Shown in pieces: positions 12,401 to 22,345 of a DNA stretch of 64,000 nt (its first letter is position 1; every line of letters begins with the position of its first letter). Made by a program: the position numbers and the translations under genes. Source of the stretch: Grammothele lineata (lineage: Eukaryota; Basidiomycota; Agaricomycetes; Polyporales; Polyporaceae); assembly GCA_002150815.3 (NCBI GenBank), contig NDFF03000382.1:310001-374000 (forward strand), given 5' to 3'. The notes below the pieces were generated by a model. That model searched no databases. It had not been told where the DNA came from and saw only the letters and a program-made list of their open reading frames with translations.

Positions 12401-13826
12401 TTCGCCCGTCAGGTAGGGGTCACCGCCGGCACTGCATACGACAACCAGTCAGAGAAGGTAATGACGTCATAAACGAGCGGCGTACCCTTCCCAGTTGCGG
12501 CCAGCAGCCGGTGCACGCATCATGTTCCTACGAGACAAAGACAATGAGATGAATAGGGAGGCCCGTACGGGCGATACACGCACATCATGGGCGCGAGGGC
12601 GACGTGGACGCCCTTGCCGCGGAACTCAGCACCCATGGCCTCGCCGCGTTGGCGAATGAGTGTGCGGTTGAAGCTAACACATACATTAGTCCCTCGCACG
12701 CGGACAACACTCCTGTTCCAGGGTATTACTTACGTGGCGGCCGCATTGATTTCCCTGCAAGTCCGTTCAGTAGTAAGTAATTGTGACGGGCGATTGAGAG
12801 GTGCATGTGCGGCTTACGCAGGGAAAACCGAGTTCTTGTCCGTGAAGCGAACACCGACGGGGCTGTCTATTCGCCCGAGGACACGTGAGGGACTTGGATC
12901 ACTGACTGTGCGCATGTTGACACGTACCCTGAAGACACAGTCCCTTAAATTCCGGGAGCGCGCTAATCTTCGCGGTGGACCCGACACATGGACCTACAAG
13001 ATGAGCTTAATTTCGAGCACGCGAGCAGCTAGTGGATACACGAACCTCCAATCAGGCCGAGACCTGTAGGTGTCGGATCGGACATACAACATCTTCAGCC
13101 GTACCCTCGCTCACTAGCACTCGTACTCACCAGTGCCGAGGCTGGCCTTGTCGTCGTTGGTCAAGTTCGCAATTGTCGCCTTTGCCTGCGAAGAACGATC
13201 ACGTGGAATATGTCAGGCGCTTCTGCGGCTAGAACGCGGAAGCGACCATCGCCACCCACCTTCGCGATCGCCGTGGTCCACGCAGGCGAGACGTTCGCGA
13301 CGCTGGTTTGAAGTGGGGTCGCCGACTTGGCCTTGGACCCCGACGCCGACTGCTGGACGGCCACGCATGTGGAGGCTGGGTGAATGCGCAAGCGCGATTC
13401 AACGTTGATGCTCGGGGTCAGGAGGCCAAGGTGCGCCACCGCGTTGCGAGGCACGCCTTAGCGAATTAACGAAAGCTACTCACTGTCGTTCAGGGTCTGG
13501 CAGACGTAGCCGTCCGAGCACGTCGTGAGGTTCGACCTGCAGCGTCCGCGCACGGGTCATCAGCGCACCATTCCCGACAAGTTTGCGCTTCGCGCGCCCT
13601 CCTGGGTCCTCGCCGTCCCTGTCCAGCCCACACCCACTTCGAAGCTCCCAAAAGCCCAGTAAACCACTCACCCACTAGCACTGCCTGTATCACATGCCGT
13701 GGTCGAGTCCGCCGCCACGCCGAAGCGGGCCTGCATGACCGGGCCCAACGCGAGTGCGCAGGCGAGGGCAACGAGCGCAGGCGCAAGCCGGAGCTTGGAG
13801 GAACGAGTAGAGGACGGCGAGGCCAT
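9476..13826 (-). CDS. Secreted beta-glucosidase, glycoside hydrolase family 3
   Basis: Hydrolyses terminal beta-glucosyl residues of cellobiose and short beta-glucans outside the cell. The start at 13826 gives a hydrophobic signal peptide (LRLAPALVALACALAL). A short exon at 13484-13536 encodes TTCSDGYVCQTLND, the second half of a CBM1 cellulose-binding domain; the first half is not resolved. The GH3 fold follows: MMRAPAAGRNWEG, DPYLTGEVAYEMIVG and KH (about 12340-12530), the nucleophile motif GYVMSDWYATHST around 11680-11830, GGLD then MTMPGDEFF (about 11545-11640), GYGLSYTTFSYSNLKVSG (about 9910) and a C-terminal fibronectin III-like domain (SFTLTNTGSRAGTEIPQLY). The gene is cut by a dozen or more introns; a 12-nt micro-exon carries VMS plus the first base of the catalytic Asp codon. 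It lies in tandem with GH131. Family call is very secure; several exon edges are not. Confidence 0.92.
11730..11741 (-). other. 12-nt micro-exon of GH3 gene (catalytic SDW motif)
   Basis: On the minus strand the sequence atgtcatgtccg is flanked by ..ccag upstream and gtgagg downstream. Joining the exon ending CAAGGAT, this micro-exon and the exon starting ACTGGTATGCG gives Q-G-Y-V-M-S-D-W-Y-A, the expected GH3 nucleophile motif. Without it the catalytic Asp codon (TCC G|AC) is destroyed. Splice signs and reading frame agree exactly. Confidence 0.85.
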
Positions 13827-13910
13827 GGTGTGTCGCGCGAGCAGTCGGGGAGACGGAGGACAGATGGCGAGGACGCGAGCCGCAGGTCGCGTGCGGCCGG
13901 GAAGGCTCGC

Positions 13911-13920
13911 ATCTTTATAC
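13911..13920 (-). promoter_or_regulatory. TATA-like box of GH3 gene
   Basis: On the minus strand this reads GTATAAAGAT, 85-94 bases before the start codon at 13826, a usual position for a fungal TATA box once a short 5' UTR is allowed for. The assignment rests on sequence and spacing only. Confidence 0.6.
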
Positions 13921-13942
13921 CGTCCAGCCGAGCCCCCCGGGC

Positions 13943-13962
13943 CCGGAGAGCGGGGAGCGGGG
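13943..13962. promoter_or_regulatory. Three adjacent SYGGRG (CreA/Cre1-type) motifs upstream of GH3 gene
   Basis: CCGGAG (13943-13948), GCGGGG (13950-13955) and GCGGGG (13957-13962) lie in a row with exact 7-base spacing, 117-137 bases before the GH3 start codon and just upstream of the TATA-like box. SYGGRG is the known binding consensus of fungal carbon catabolite repressor CreA/Cre1. Repression of this beta-glucosidase by glucose is therefore inferred; the GC-rich context makes chance matches common. Confidence 0.45.
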
Positions 13963-15126
13963 AGGGGAGCCCAACAAGTCACGGCACGCCGCATGCGCGG
14001 GCAGCTGCCAGAGCGATCAGACCGACCCAGCAGTCCCGGTGCGGGCAGGGGGGCGTTAGCCCGCCCGCGCAAGGCACCCCCGGGGCCCTGCTTCCTTCCA
14101 CTTTCCAGCCCGAACTTCGACGTCCCGCCGCGCCCCGCCGCATCGACAGGCGTATGGGTACTGCACTGGTGACGACGTGCACTGAGGCGTGCTCAATGCT
14201 GCGTCGCGATCGAGGCTGAGCGCGATGCGCACGCGTCCATGCTCGACGTCAGTGGTCGTGCTCGCCACCGCGTGCTTGCAGCTCTGCGACCAATGCGAGG
14301 ACGCGCCCGCCGTTCGCAGCATCGCGTCTTCTGTCACGCTCGATCCATTTCCGCCCCTCCGCGGAGGTAGGCGTGGGTATCGCGCACGGTGAGGCCCGCC
14401 GTAACGTATACGTTGACGTCCTCGCGTTCGTCTAGGTTCGTCTGCGCGAGTTCCCAATTCATGCGCCAACGGGGAAACGGGGCCATGTGGACATGCACGC
14501 TTCGCGTGCTTCCTCGAGACGGGAAAAGACTTGAACAGGGCAGATATCACTCGGCGGACAAGAGCGCGGTGGACGGGAGAGCGTCCCTTCCAGCTCGATC
14601 GCCGTGGCATCAACCTTTCCTCAGCTCGGCGCGTCCACCGAGCACACTCCGAGCACTCGCGTCGCGCTTTACGACGCAAACGCTGCAAGGCTAAACCAGC
14701 CAACGTTCGACCGCACAGCACGCGCATTCTATCCCCGCTCAAGACGAGCAAGGCCAACGCCAGCTATTCGCGGACCTGCTACGTCTACCAGGCCACATGC
14801 ACTGCTATCGCCGCTGACATCACCGCTGTCGGCGGTCGCCGGGCTTCGCCGGGGCGTGCTTTCCGGCTACCAAAGCGTCGCTCCGGCCCGGCGGTCTACT
14901 AGCCCGTCGCCTAGCCGATCATTCACTCATGGATTTTTAGCAGCTACTAGCTGCTACTTTTATCACCTGTGCGCACGACTTGGTCATGAGATAAGCCTGT
15001 ACCTGCATGTTCACAACATTTGGAATGATCCATGTGATGACTATGACAGCTAAATGGCTTACTATCAGTATGTACAACCCTACGTGCCGTTCCTCCTCCG
15101 TCAGGCGAGCCGACGGCAAGTGTATC
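13963..15126. other. Intergenic region between GH3 and GH131 genes
   Basis: About 1.16 kb, very GC-rich between about 13930 and 14900. It holds the upstream region of the GH3 gene and the 3' UTR of GH131. Open frames of 100-230 codons exist on both strands but overlap each other, are Arg/Ala/Ser-rich as expected from GC bias, and show no domain. No gene is called. Confidence 0.5.
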
Positions 15127-16544
15127 TCAGAGCGTGGTCGTCGGGCCCGAGTCCTCGACGTAAATGCCGCTGTAGTAAAAGTCCGTCTCGCTGATCTCCT
15201 GCGTCGTCCCGTCCAGGGGCAACCTCAGCGCGCCTGAACATTAGGGGCACAGATACCATGCCAAAGGCGAGGGCCATCACCGATGCATCATGCACGCCGT
15301 GAGCGATAGGTTCTGACTTCTGACGGAAAGCAGGGAAGGCAGGCACGCACCGATGTGCCAGTCCGTCCCGCCCTGGCCATTGAGCGAACCAGAGTAGACC
15401 TGTTCGAGCGCATCGCTCCCGGTGGAAACCCACAAACCGCCGGGAGAGCCGACCCCCAGGATGAAGTTATACTGCAGAGTAGAAGGTCACATGTGGAGGG
15501 TTAGTGCGTCCTGTGCTCTCGTGCGTGTGAACATTCTTCACTAACCCAGGTGTCCTTCTCGGGCTGGACGGACCAGACGCTCTGGCCGCCTGTAATCAGC
15601 TGCAGAGTGTCCGCGACGCCGTTTTGGCCTGCAGTGAGGTCAGTCACAGAACCGCAACAGCTGACTCCGTAGACTGACCGGACAGCTGGCCATACTTGAT
15701 GTCCGCAAAATGACTCTCCCAGAACACGATCTGTGCGCGCGTCGAGTCAGCCCGCGGCACACTCCGAGTCTGATCAGCCGTACCTGGTGCTCGTAGTCCG
15801 GGTCTGTGTCCAGTGAGGCGTTAGGTCACGTGGAAACAGGGTGTAGCGGAGGGTTTATGTACTCGCCTGGCGGGTTCACTGAAGGAATGAGCAAAGAAAC
15901 ATGGAAGAAGAGGTTGCCGGTGAGCGTCTGCGTCGTTTGCGGAAGGAGCTCAGTCCTGAGCATCGGACCGCCATTCCAGGTAGATTCTGCGGTGATTTTG
16001 ACCTTGACGCCCTGCTTCTCGTCCGAGGCTGAGCGGCGCGCATGCGCGAGTGAGTCTCAGTTGAGCTGTGTGGGTGGCCGTGCGCAGACGTAGGGTGACG
16101 TACTCGCGGGGTTCATGAATTGACTCCCAAGCGTGAGCCAATCCGACGCGACCTCGCCCTTTGAGTCAGGGTCAATTTAACCTGGCAGATTCATTGACAC
16201 ATGCGCGTCACATACGTCCGTGTTACCCTGTGTGCGACAGTGAGCACGGTTCGGAGGTCATGCACACCGGCACTTACGTAGATGTACGTCTGGTACGCGC
16301 CGACCTGATTGCTCCAGCTCCATTGGTCGAAGTCAGCGGCAGTCCTGCGCCAAATAGGTTAACAACGGGGCGGAGCGTCCAACGCTGCAATGACGGCTGC
16401 CAGGCACCCTTCGAAAAGTCTCCTTTCCCCGGATGGCACTGTGCCCGCGAAGAGGACTTACGAGTAATTGTTGAATCTTCCGTCCCAGAGGACAGTTGCC
16501 GAAGCGGCAGAGACAACTAGGAGGAGCGACGCGATGCCTTTCAT
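15127..16544 (-). CDS. Secreted glycoside hydrolase family 131 beta-glucanase
   Basis: GH131 enzymes cleave beta-1,3-, beta-1,6- and beta-1,4-glucans and are typical of fungi that live on plants. The start at 16544 gives a short signal peptide (MKGIASLLLVVSAASA) followed at once by TVLWDGRFNNYS, the conserved GH131 N-terminus; exon 1 is 16462-16544. Further family blocks read on the minus strand are NQVGAYQTYIY (about 16290), RTELLPQTTQTLTGNLFFHVS (split here for length) near 15900-15970, WESHFADIKYGQLSG near 15690-15730, WYNFILGVGSPGGLW near 15430-15475 and DFYYSGIYVED at the C-terminus (about 15140-15175). The protein ends GPTTTL-stop, without a CBM1. Around six introns interrupt it. It follows the GH3 gene on the same strand, 1.3 kb apart, and both look like secreted plant-cell-wall enzymes. 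Family call is secure; substrate preference is not. Confidence 0.88.
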
Positions 16545-16600
16545 GGTACTATGCCTTGTGCGCGAGATGGTCGAGCACCGTCCAGGGGCGGCTCGGGCGG

Positions 16601-16607
16601 TTTATGT
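16601..16607 (-). promoter_or_regulatory. TATA-like box of GH131 gene
   Basis: On the minus strand this reads ACATAAA, 57-63 bases before the start codon at 16544. It is a weak match to a TATA box in a GC-rich promoter; support is position and composition only. Confidence 0.4.
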
Positions 16608-16682
16608 ACGCGGAGAGAATGCGTGCCCGCCGACGATGGACCGACACGCTCCACCTAGTGCTGTATTTGCGCAGGACGCACC

Positions 16683-16780
16683 GCGGGGTAAAGCTCGGAC
16701 CAACGTCGATCCGTGCGGGGACGGGGAAAGGGTTGGTATGCGGGGCTCATTCGGGCAGACATCTGGGATGCGGGGTGGAG
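16683..16780. promoter_or_regulatory. Cluster of SYGGRG (CreA/Cre1-type) motifs upstream of GH131 gene
   Basis: GCGGGG occurs at 16683-16688, 16715-16720, 16740-16745 and 16770-16775, and GTGGAG at 16775-16780, all on the plus strand, 139-236 bases before the GH131 start codon. They match the CreA/Cre1 consensus SYGGRG. Together with the similar cluster before the GH3 gene they suggest shared carbon repression, an inference that needs a background count. Confidence 0.4.
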
Positions 16781-17808
16781 TTGCGCGAGCTGAATAAAGC
16801 GCACTGTTGAGCCCGAACGAATTCAGACAGGGGGGATGACACATCTGTATTGTACTTGTCATGTCGCCTAACAGCCTCTTTCCCCGCAGTGAAGCGTGTA
16901 TACGCGCAAACTGACTCAACAAGGTTGTATTCTTCTGATCTCCACGCCGTCGACCACTGTCCGCATTGGCACTAGCTTGAGTGGATACCTGCGCAGGTAG
17001 GACGGAGGAGAAGATGACATCACGGTCTCTGTTTGAAGGACAGTCTGAAGGAATGATCGGCGATAATATCTGTGCGGGGTTTCGCGCCGGCTCCGATGCA
17101 GGGCGTCATGGCCTGTCATGGTAGTTGAAGAAGCGAAGCCAGGCTCCGTATGTCATCGCGACGGTGCACAATAACCTCGGGCCGACGAACATTCGCTGAT
17201 TCTTCGCGCAACCTTCTTGCACAGGACATGACCTTCACCTGCAGAGTTCTGCAGCCGCTAGCGCACCATCCGCGCATTGCGAGGGCCGACGGTAGGTCAT
17301 GCGACCGGAGATTCACCTGGACTGTGAACTGTATTTGGTGGGAGTAGCAGTAGAGCATGATGCGCGCGTGGAGGAACGAAACAGGGTCGAAAGCCTGGGC
17401 GGTGCCGGACCACGAGAGAGATGGTAGGCGGTGACGGGACGATGGGGACGGAGACTGGCCGGAATAGGGACTAGGTGAGTGGCTACTGGCGAGTGTGAGG
17501 CTGCGAGCGCAGGGACGAGAACATGACCGCTGAAGCGCTGAAGCGCTGACCGAGGAGCTCCGAGTCTGCAGGGCCGTGAAGTACGGGCGTCTGGCCCGCC
17601 ACATTCGGCAGGGCGCATCCTCGGCATCTCCCGGGCGTAAGTTATATGACGAGTGGAGACATCCAACCTTTTCTTTCCGTCCGCGGCCAGACCCCGTCTC
17701 TGCTCTCGACTCCATTCCCCACCTGCGCTCCCGCTCGCCCCGCTCGTCGTCTTCAACGGTCTGCACCACCCTTCCAACAGCTCTCGTCTTACGCCGCGCA
17801 CCTCGCCA
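16781..17808. other. Intergenic region, divergent promoters
   Basis: About 1 kb between the GH131 upstream elements and the start of the plus-strand gene at 17809. A 254-codon minus-strand frame (17116-17880) overlaps the start of that gene, is rich in Ser/Arg and shows no domain, so it is not called. No repeat or RNA is recognised. Confidence 0.45.
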
Positions 17809-19081
17809 ATGTCCTCGCCTACCCGTTTCACCCACCGTCGCCGATCTCACTCCGCATCCTCCCCCATACCCCGCCGGCAACCTGACGACGTCAAATGGCG
17901 CATATCCGTCAAACGCTCACGCCCGCCCTCCATCCGCACGGCATCCTATAGGGACCTCGCCACAGGCCAACGCGCGGAGAAGTGGGACGTCGACCGGTGG
18001 AGGAGGGGCAAGCGCGCCCGTCGGGACTCTCATGTACGTCCCGCTCTGTTCCCGCACTCGCTGATGTCATCTCGAGCTAAACCGCTGTCTTGGTCCGTTT
18101 CAGGAGGAGGAGCCCTTGCACGGCGCGCCCGGTCCCAGCCACACGGCCGTGCTAGTGGATCCGGCATTCTCTGTGGAACAACCCTCCGCGCCTACCCCGT
18201 CCGCTGTGACCCGCTTCCCGTGCACCTCGGCCGCATTCCAGTTCTTCTCGCCCAAAGAGCCTCGCCGCACGCCCCGGCCCAGACGCCCGCGTTTATCTCG
18301 GGATGCATCACCGCGAGAAGGCGAGCGCATGTCTTCGGACGAAGCACGCCGCATGCGCGCGAACGCGCTAGGCGAGCTGCAGCGCAGCGTCGAGGAGTCA
18401 GGCGAGGGCCTCGTCCGACGCATGCGCGACTGGGAGCGCAGCGGTCGGCCTGCCCGTCCAGCGCTCGCCTCGCCTCGTAGATCGCGGCGCAACCCTTCAT
18501 CGCACTACGGCACACCGCAGGCAAGCGCTGTGGCGGAACAATCGGACGACGACGACATCTTCATCGTCGACAAGCCGATCTCACCCGCTGCCTCTCGTGG
18601 CAGCCCTGCACACAAGAAAAGGGCGCTCTCCCTTAGCGTGATGGACATCGACGCGCCGGAAGATGACGGTGATGTGGACTTCGTCATCTTGGGCAACCGC
18701 GACCGAAGCTCGTCCCCGATCCGTTCATCCGGCCCGTCGGACTGCTCATCCGATGATGAAGCTCGCACGGACATGGACACCGACCTCATCTCCTCTGGCC
18801 TGTTTTCCACCCCGGCGCTCTCGCACACGTATTCCGCCTCCACCAACTCTTCCATGGTTTCACTCTCCCTTTCGCACCAAGGCAGCGAGGGTGTATACGC
18901 CGACTCGGTCAGCGGCCGCTGTCACCCTGCTTCAACCATCACGCGCAACGAAAAGGCTATTGCTGCGCTCGCGCTCGCCATGGCGAACGGCGCCGCAGGC
19001 ATCAGCGACTACGAAGCGCTGCGCCTGCAAGAGGGCCTAACCACTTTAGACGCGACGCACGCTGGCGAGCTCTGGGATTGA
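17809..19081 (+). CDS. Uncharacterised Ser/Arg-rich, probably nuclear protein
   Basis: Two exons (17809-18033 and 18104-19081) give 400 residues. I do not recognise a family. The start at 17809 is the first ATG in the coding frame (MSSPTRF). Visible features: a strongly basic N-terminal third (RRRSHSASS, DRWRRGKRARRD), which could be a nuclear localisation signal; a Glu/Arg helix (about residues 130-165, RMRANALGELQRSVEE); acidic stretches (EQSDDDDIFIVDKP, DIDAPEDDGDVDFVILG); and a neat C-terminal block with NEKAIAALALAMANGAAG and SDYEALRLQEG that looks like a conserved short helix pair. Most of the rest is low complexity. The 3' neighbour is a convergent unknown gene. Coding status is well supported by frame, intron and codon use; function is unknown. 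Confidence 0.75.
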
Positions 19082-20163
19082 GCTCGCGTCCCGATATCTG
19101 TATCTTATTTGCATTTTTCCCGCCATCGTCTCGTCTCGTCCAACTTGTCCAAGCATGCATCCGTTTCGTCCGCCGTGTCTCTGTACCCACTTCAAGGCTG
19201 TCGCACTCATCCCCTTGCATACGATATCCACCAGAACTCAAAAGCGCTATATTCAGGGTTCTTCTCTCGCAGATAGTGTATATTATTCCCCGCGTTCCCT
19301 CTTCCTCTTGGTCACCCCTAGTCGCACTGCACGGAAGCTCCGGACATGAGAGCTGCACTCGGGACCTCGAGTCCTGAGTCTTTCGTCGAAGTCGGTCGCA
19401 TCGATTCCTTATGCCCCCATCATTCGCGCCCGTCATCGTTCCGATCCATCTATAATCGCTTGTAATCCATACGTCTATCGTCGTCGGCCTTCACCAGGGC
19501 CCCCATCACATCCTAGCCGGGCCCTTGTGAACGAGCCCTTTCCTCACAAGTACTATCATGATCAGATGTTCCCCACACGTACGCACATGTATTCCGTACC
19601 TTTCTACTAGAACAACGTCTCAGCCGTTGTTGGTAATCACACGTTCGTGGTCCATAACGCGTACGTACGAGCAGGTCTGTCCCACCGGAGCCGGACTACT
19701 CGAATTGTCGACCGCAGGAGAGGGGTACCTTGTTCGCAGCTGTTTTTGGGTACAAATGTCGTACGTCAACACTGTCATTCGACTTCCAGACCCCACGCGA
19801 CTGGAACATTGGTCAGCGCACTTCCGAGACTCTGTTTACGTTCTAGGGTGCTCGACCGGGGCTAGAGAAGGTAGCGGCCCTCTGGGGACGCAGGGTGTCG
19901 TCACTCTTCCCCAGTGCACAATTGAAAATTCGCACCAGAAGCCACACATTGTATCGATGATCCGCGCCGGCGAAACGCCACCACGTACACCCAAGAATCA
20001 CTAATCCGCCGTCCTAGACCTCCGGAGCGTCACTAACTGACTCGTCCACATCCAGATTCCACGGAGGACCCTGATCCATTCATCCAACAACCGCTATGCT
20101 GACGTCGTGGTCAAGCAAATCGTACGACCCACGCGGGACGCCGTGAGCGTGAGGGATGTCGAC
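19082..20163. other. Convergent intergenic region
   Basis: About 1.08 kb between the stop codons of two convergent unknown genes. A 148-codon plus-strand frame (19558-20004) has no recognisable content. No RNA gene or repeat is seen; the region is longer than two 3' UTRs usually need. Confidence 0.45.
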
Positions 20164-21998
20164 TTACGCTGAGGTGTCTGCTTGACTCCGGACAGCGACA
20201 TCGATGGTAGAAATCATAACACTGTTCGGGACGCCATCCTCGTCCTGCTCGCCCACCTCGATCGCGGCAGGAGGGACCGCAGAAACGCCTACACCCGTGA
20301 CGGACTCGACCCTGGCGTCCGCCATCTCAGCGTCGATATCCACACTCGCGCTCGCGCTTACTTCAGGCAGGAGCTCACTAGCCCCATCCTCGACCTCGAC
20401 CTCATTTGTACCCACAGGCGCAGGACCGACTTGTGCGGCGCCGTCCCCATCGGACGCAGAGTGGGCCTCAAGCGCGAGCCAGCGAGCGTGGACGCTGCTC
20501 TCGACCATGCGCGTGACACCTGGCGTGAGCGCGGCCTCGAGCGTCGATGCGAGGGATTCGGCCGCGGCGCCCACCCACGCGCGGCGCTCAGCCTCCAGCG
20601 CAGCGTTTGCGGTGGCGAGGCGTGCGGCGTCGCGCTCGAGCGCGCACCGGCGCGCGAGTTCAGCGGCGTGTGCATTCTCGGCCTTCTCGCGCAGGGAGAT
20701 CTGTAGCACGAGCGCGCGCTTCATGTCTGCAACGGATATGGCCGGGGTGGAATGGACGCGTCGCACGAAGCCCAAAGGGTACAAGCAGGGAATCGGGCGG
20801 GTGGGCGAGGAAACGAAACGTGAGTTATAGTTGAGCGCGCATACGAGATAGGAGAGCGTACCTTCGACCAGCGCGTTGAGCCCTGGAGGTGCATACTCTG
20901 AGTGCTTTTCGCCCGGGTACATCGGCACCCACGGAAGTAATTCCGGTTCGTCTAGCATCTCCGTATCGAAGTCTTCCTCCACAGCTGTCTTCTGGCTATC
21001 TTCCTCGTCGAATGTGTCCAGCGCCGGTGTCTGGGGCGGGGATAACCGTCTTCGCTTCGCCGCCCTGCTCGGACCCGCACCGCTCATTGTCGTCGATTCC
21101 ATATCCCACGCATCCTCGTCCGGCGCCTCTCGTACCGTCTTGCGGTCGACGGGAAGAGGCTTTGCGCGGGCCTTGCCCTTGCCCTTGTCCTGAGTGTGCT
21201 CCTTCACCTTCGTACCACCGCTCCGCCGCGAAGACGAGGCCTGGCCGGACGTCCGGTACGGCGCGGAGGTCGGCGCGGCGGAGGCTCTGCGGGCAGAAGC
21301 ATGCGACCTCGCCCTTGTCGAAGCGGCGGGGCGAGCCGGCGGGGTTTCGCTCGTCGCGCGTGCCGCGGACGCGGATCGGCGGTGCTTCCTGTTCGGTATG
21401 GCCAGCGTAGCGGCCGAGGAGGATGCGGTTGGGACGGCGGCGGTAGTGCCCGCCGCCCCTCGCGAACGCGCCTGGGTGTGAGACCGCAAAGACACAGCGA
21501 GGGGCACTGCGTCTTGCGCCGTCAGTGACCGAGTGCGGGGTCTCGTCGCCCGTGCGGGGAGGCTCTTCTGTTCGCGAGTGGGTGCGCGCGCTTCGGGATA
21601 TGTGGTACGGGAACGAGGATGATCTCTTGATGAGGGGACGGTCAATGTAGTGATGTATAGATCATGGTCTCACCAGAACGCGAGCTTTGCAGCCCATCCT
21701 GTAAAGCTTCCTCAATTGCGCTCGCCCGTTCTGGTCCCAGGCGGCTCTGAACATTTACCGGTCGCGTGTGACATGACAGCCGGGACTTACTGCGTTTCTT
21801 CGGCGTCATGAGGACGCAGTCTGTGTTTGGCAGTCAGCAAGGAAGCATGCGTGCGTGAGAGCGGTGGCCAGACACACTGAAAATGGACATACCAAACATC
21901 CACTCCGCTTTCTTACTGCCACTCGGTGGGACACTACTGGCGCGTTTGGAGACTACGAGACGGAGAGACGGGTTGGCATATGGGCAATGATTAAGCAT
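20164..21998 (-). CDS. Uncharacterised protein with basic N-terminus and Ala-rich coiled coil
   Basis: Four exons (21893-21998, 21674-21820, 20862-21623, 20164-20726) join in frame to 525 residues. The start at 21998 (MLNHCPYANPS) is chosen because its exon ends in a good donor and runs into DCVLMTPKKRS in frame. I do not recognise the family. Seen: a short N-terminal block around AEWMF and DCVLMTPKKR; RLGPERASAIEEALQDG; a long basic low-complexity stretch with KDKGKGKARAK-type and AAKRRRLS motifs, likely nuclear signals; an acidic segment ending in ELLPWVPMYPGEKHSEYAPPG (split here for length) and LNALVE; then an Ala/Glu-rich helix (about residues 340-410) with heptad-like spacing, probably a coiled coil; and an acidic tail. 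An intron of 135 bases (20727-20861) stays open in frame, so an unspliced form is possible. Nuclear role is inferred only. Confidence 0.72.
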
Positions 21999-22345
21999 CG
22001 CAGAATTCGATGCTAACCTTGGGGATTGTTCCGCGACGAGCTGGCATGTCTGGATCGTGTTTCTACCATGAGAATGTTACTGATATTCGGGAGGAGATCG
22101 GGGTGGTCAAGTGGTACTGTCTGGGGGAAGGGAGATGGAGGATTTCATGGCGGGCTCGGATCCGCTATACCTCGCCTAGATCTGGGCGTCTGCCCCATAA
22201 TTGTACTTTGGCTCACGCTGCACACGACCCCTCCACGGGTTTGCCTCCCTTGACACGCATACACGAGGCATCAAGCAGGATTATAAGGTGACGTATCTAA
22301 CACATATAAAGTACATATAATACATGCCAATATCCCGGCCAAATC
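21999..22345. other. Short intergenic region
   Basis: About 350 bases between the upstream end of one minus-strand gene and the stop codon of the J-domain gene. It should hold a promoter and a 3' UTR. No feature is recognised. Confidence 0.45.

Noticed and set aside
14056..14757. 233-codon minus-strand open frame between GH3 and GH131
   Set aside because: Arg/Ser/Ala-rich with no domain; the opposite strand is equally open. No promoter or intron signs.
17116..17880. 254-codon minus-strand open frame
   Set aside because: It overlaps the start of the plus-strand gene at 17809, is rich in Ser/Arg as expected from GC-rich DNA, has no domain and no splice structure.
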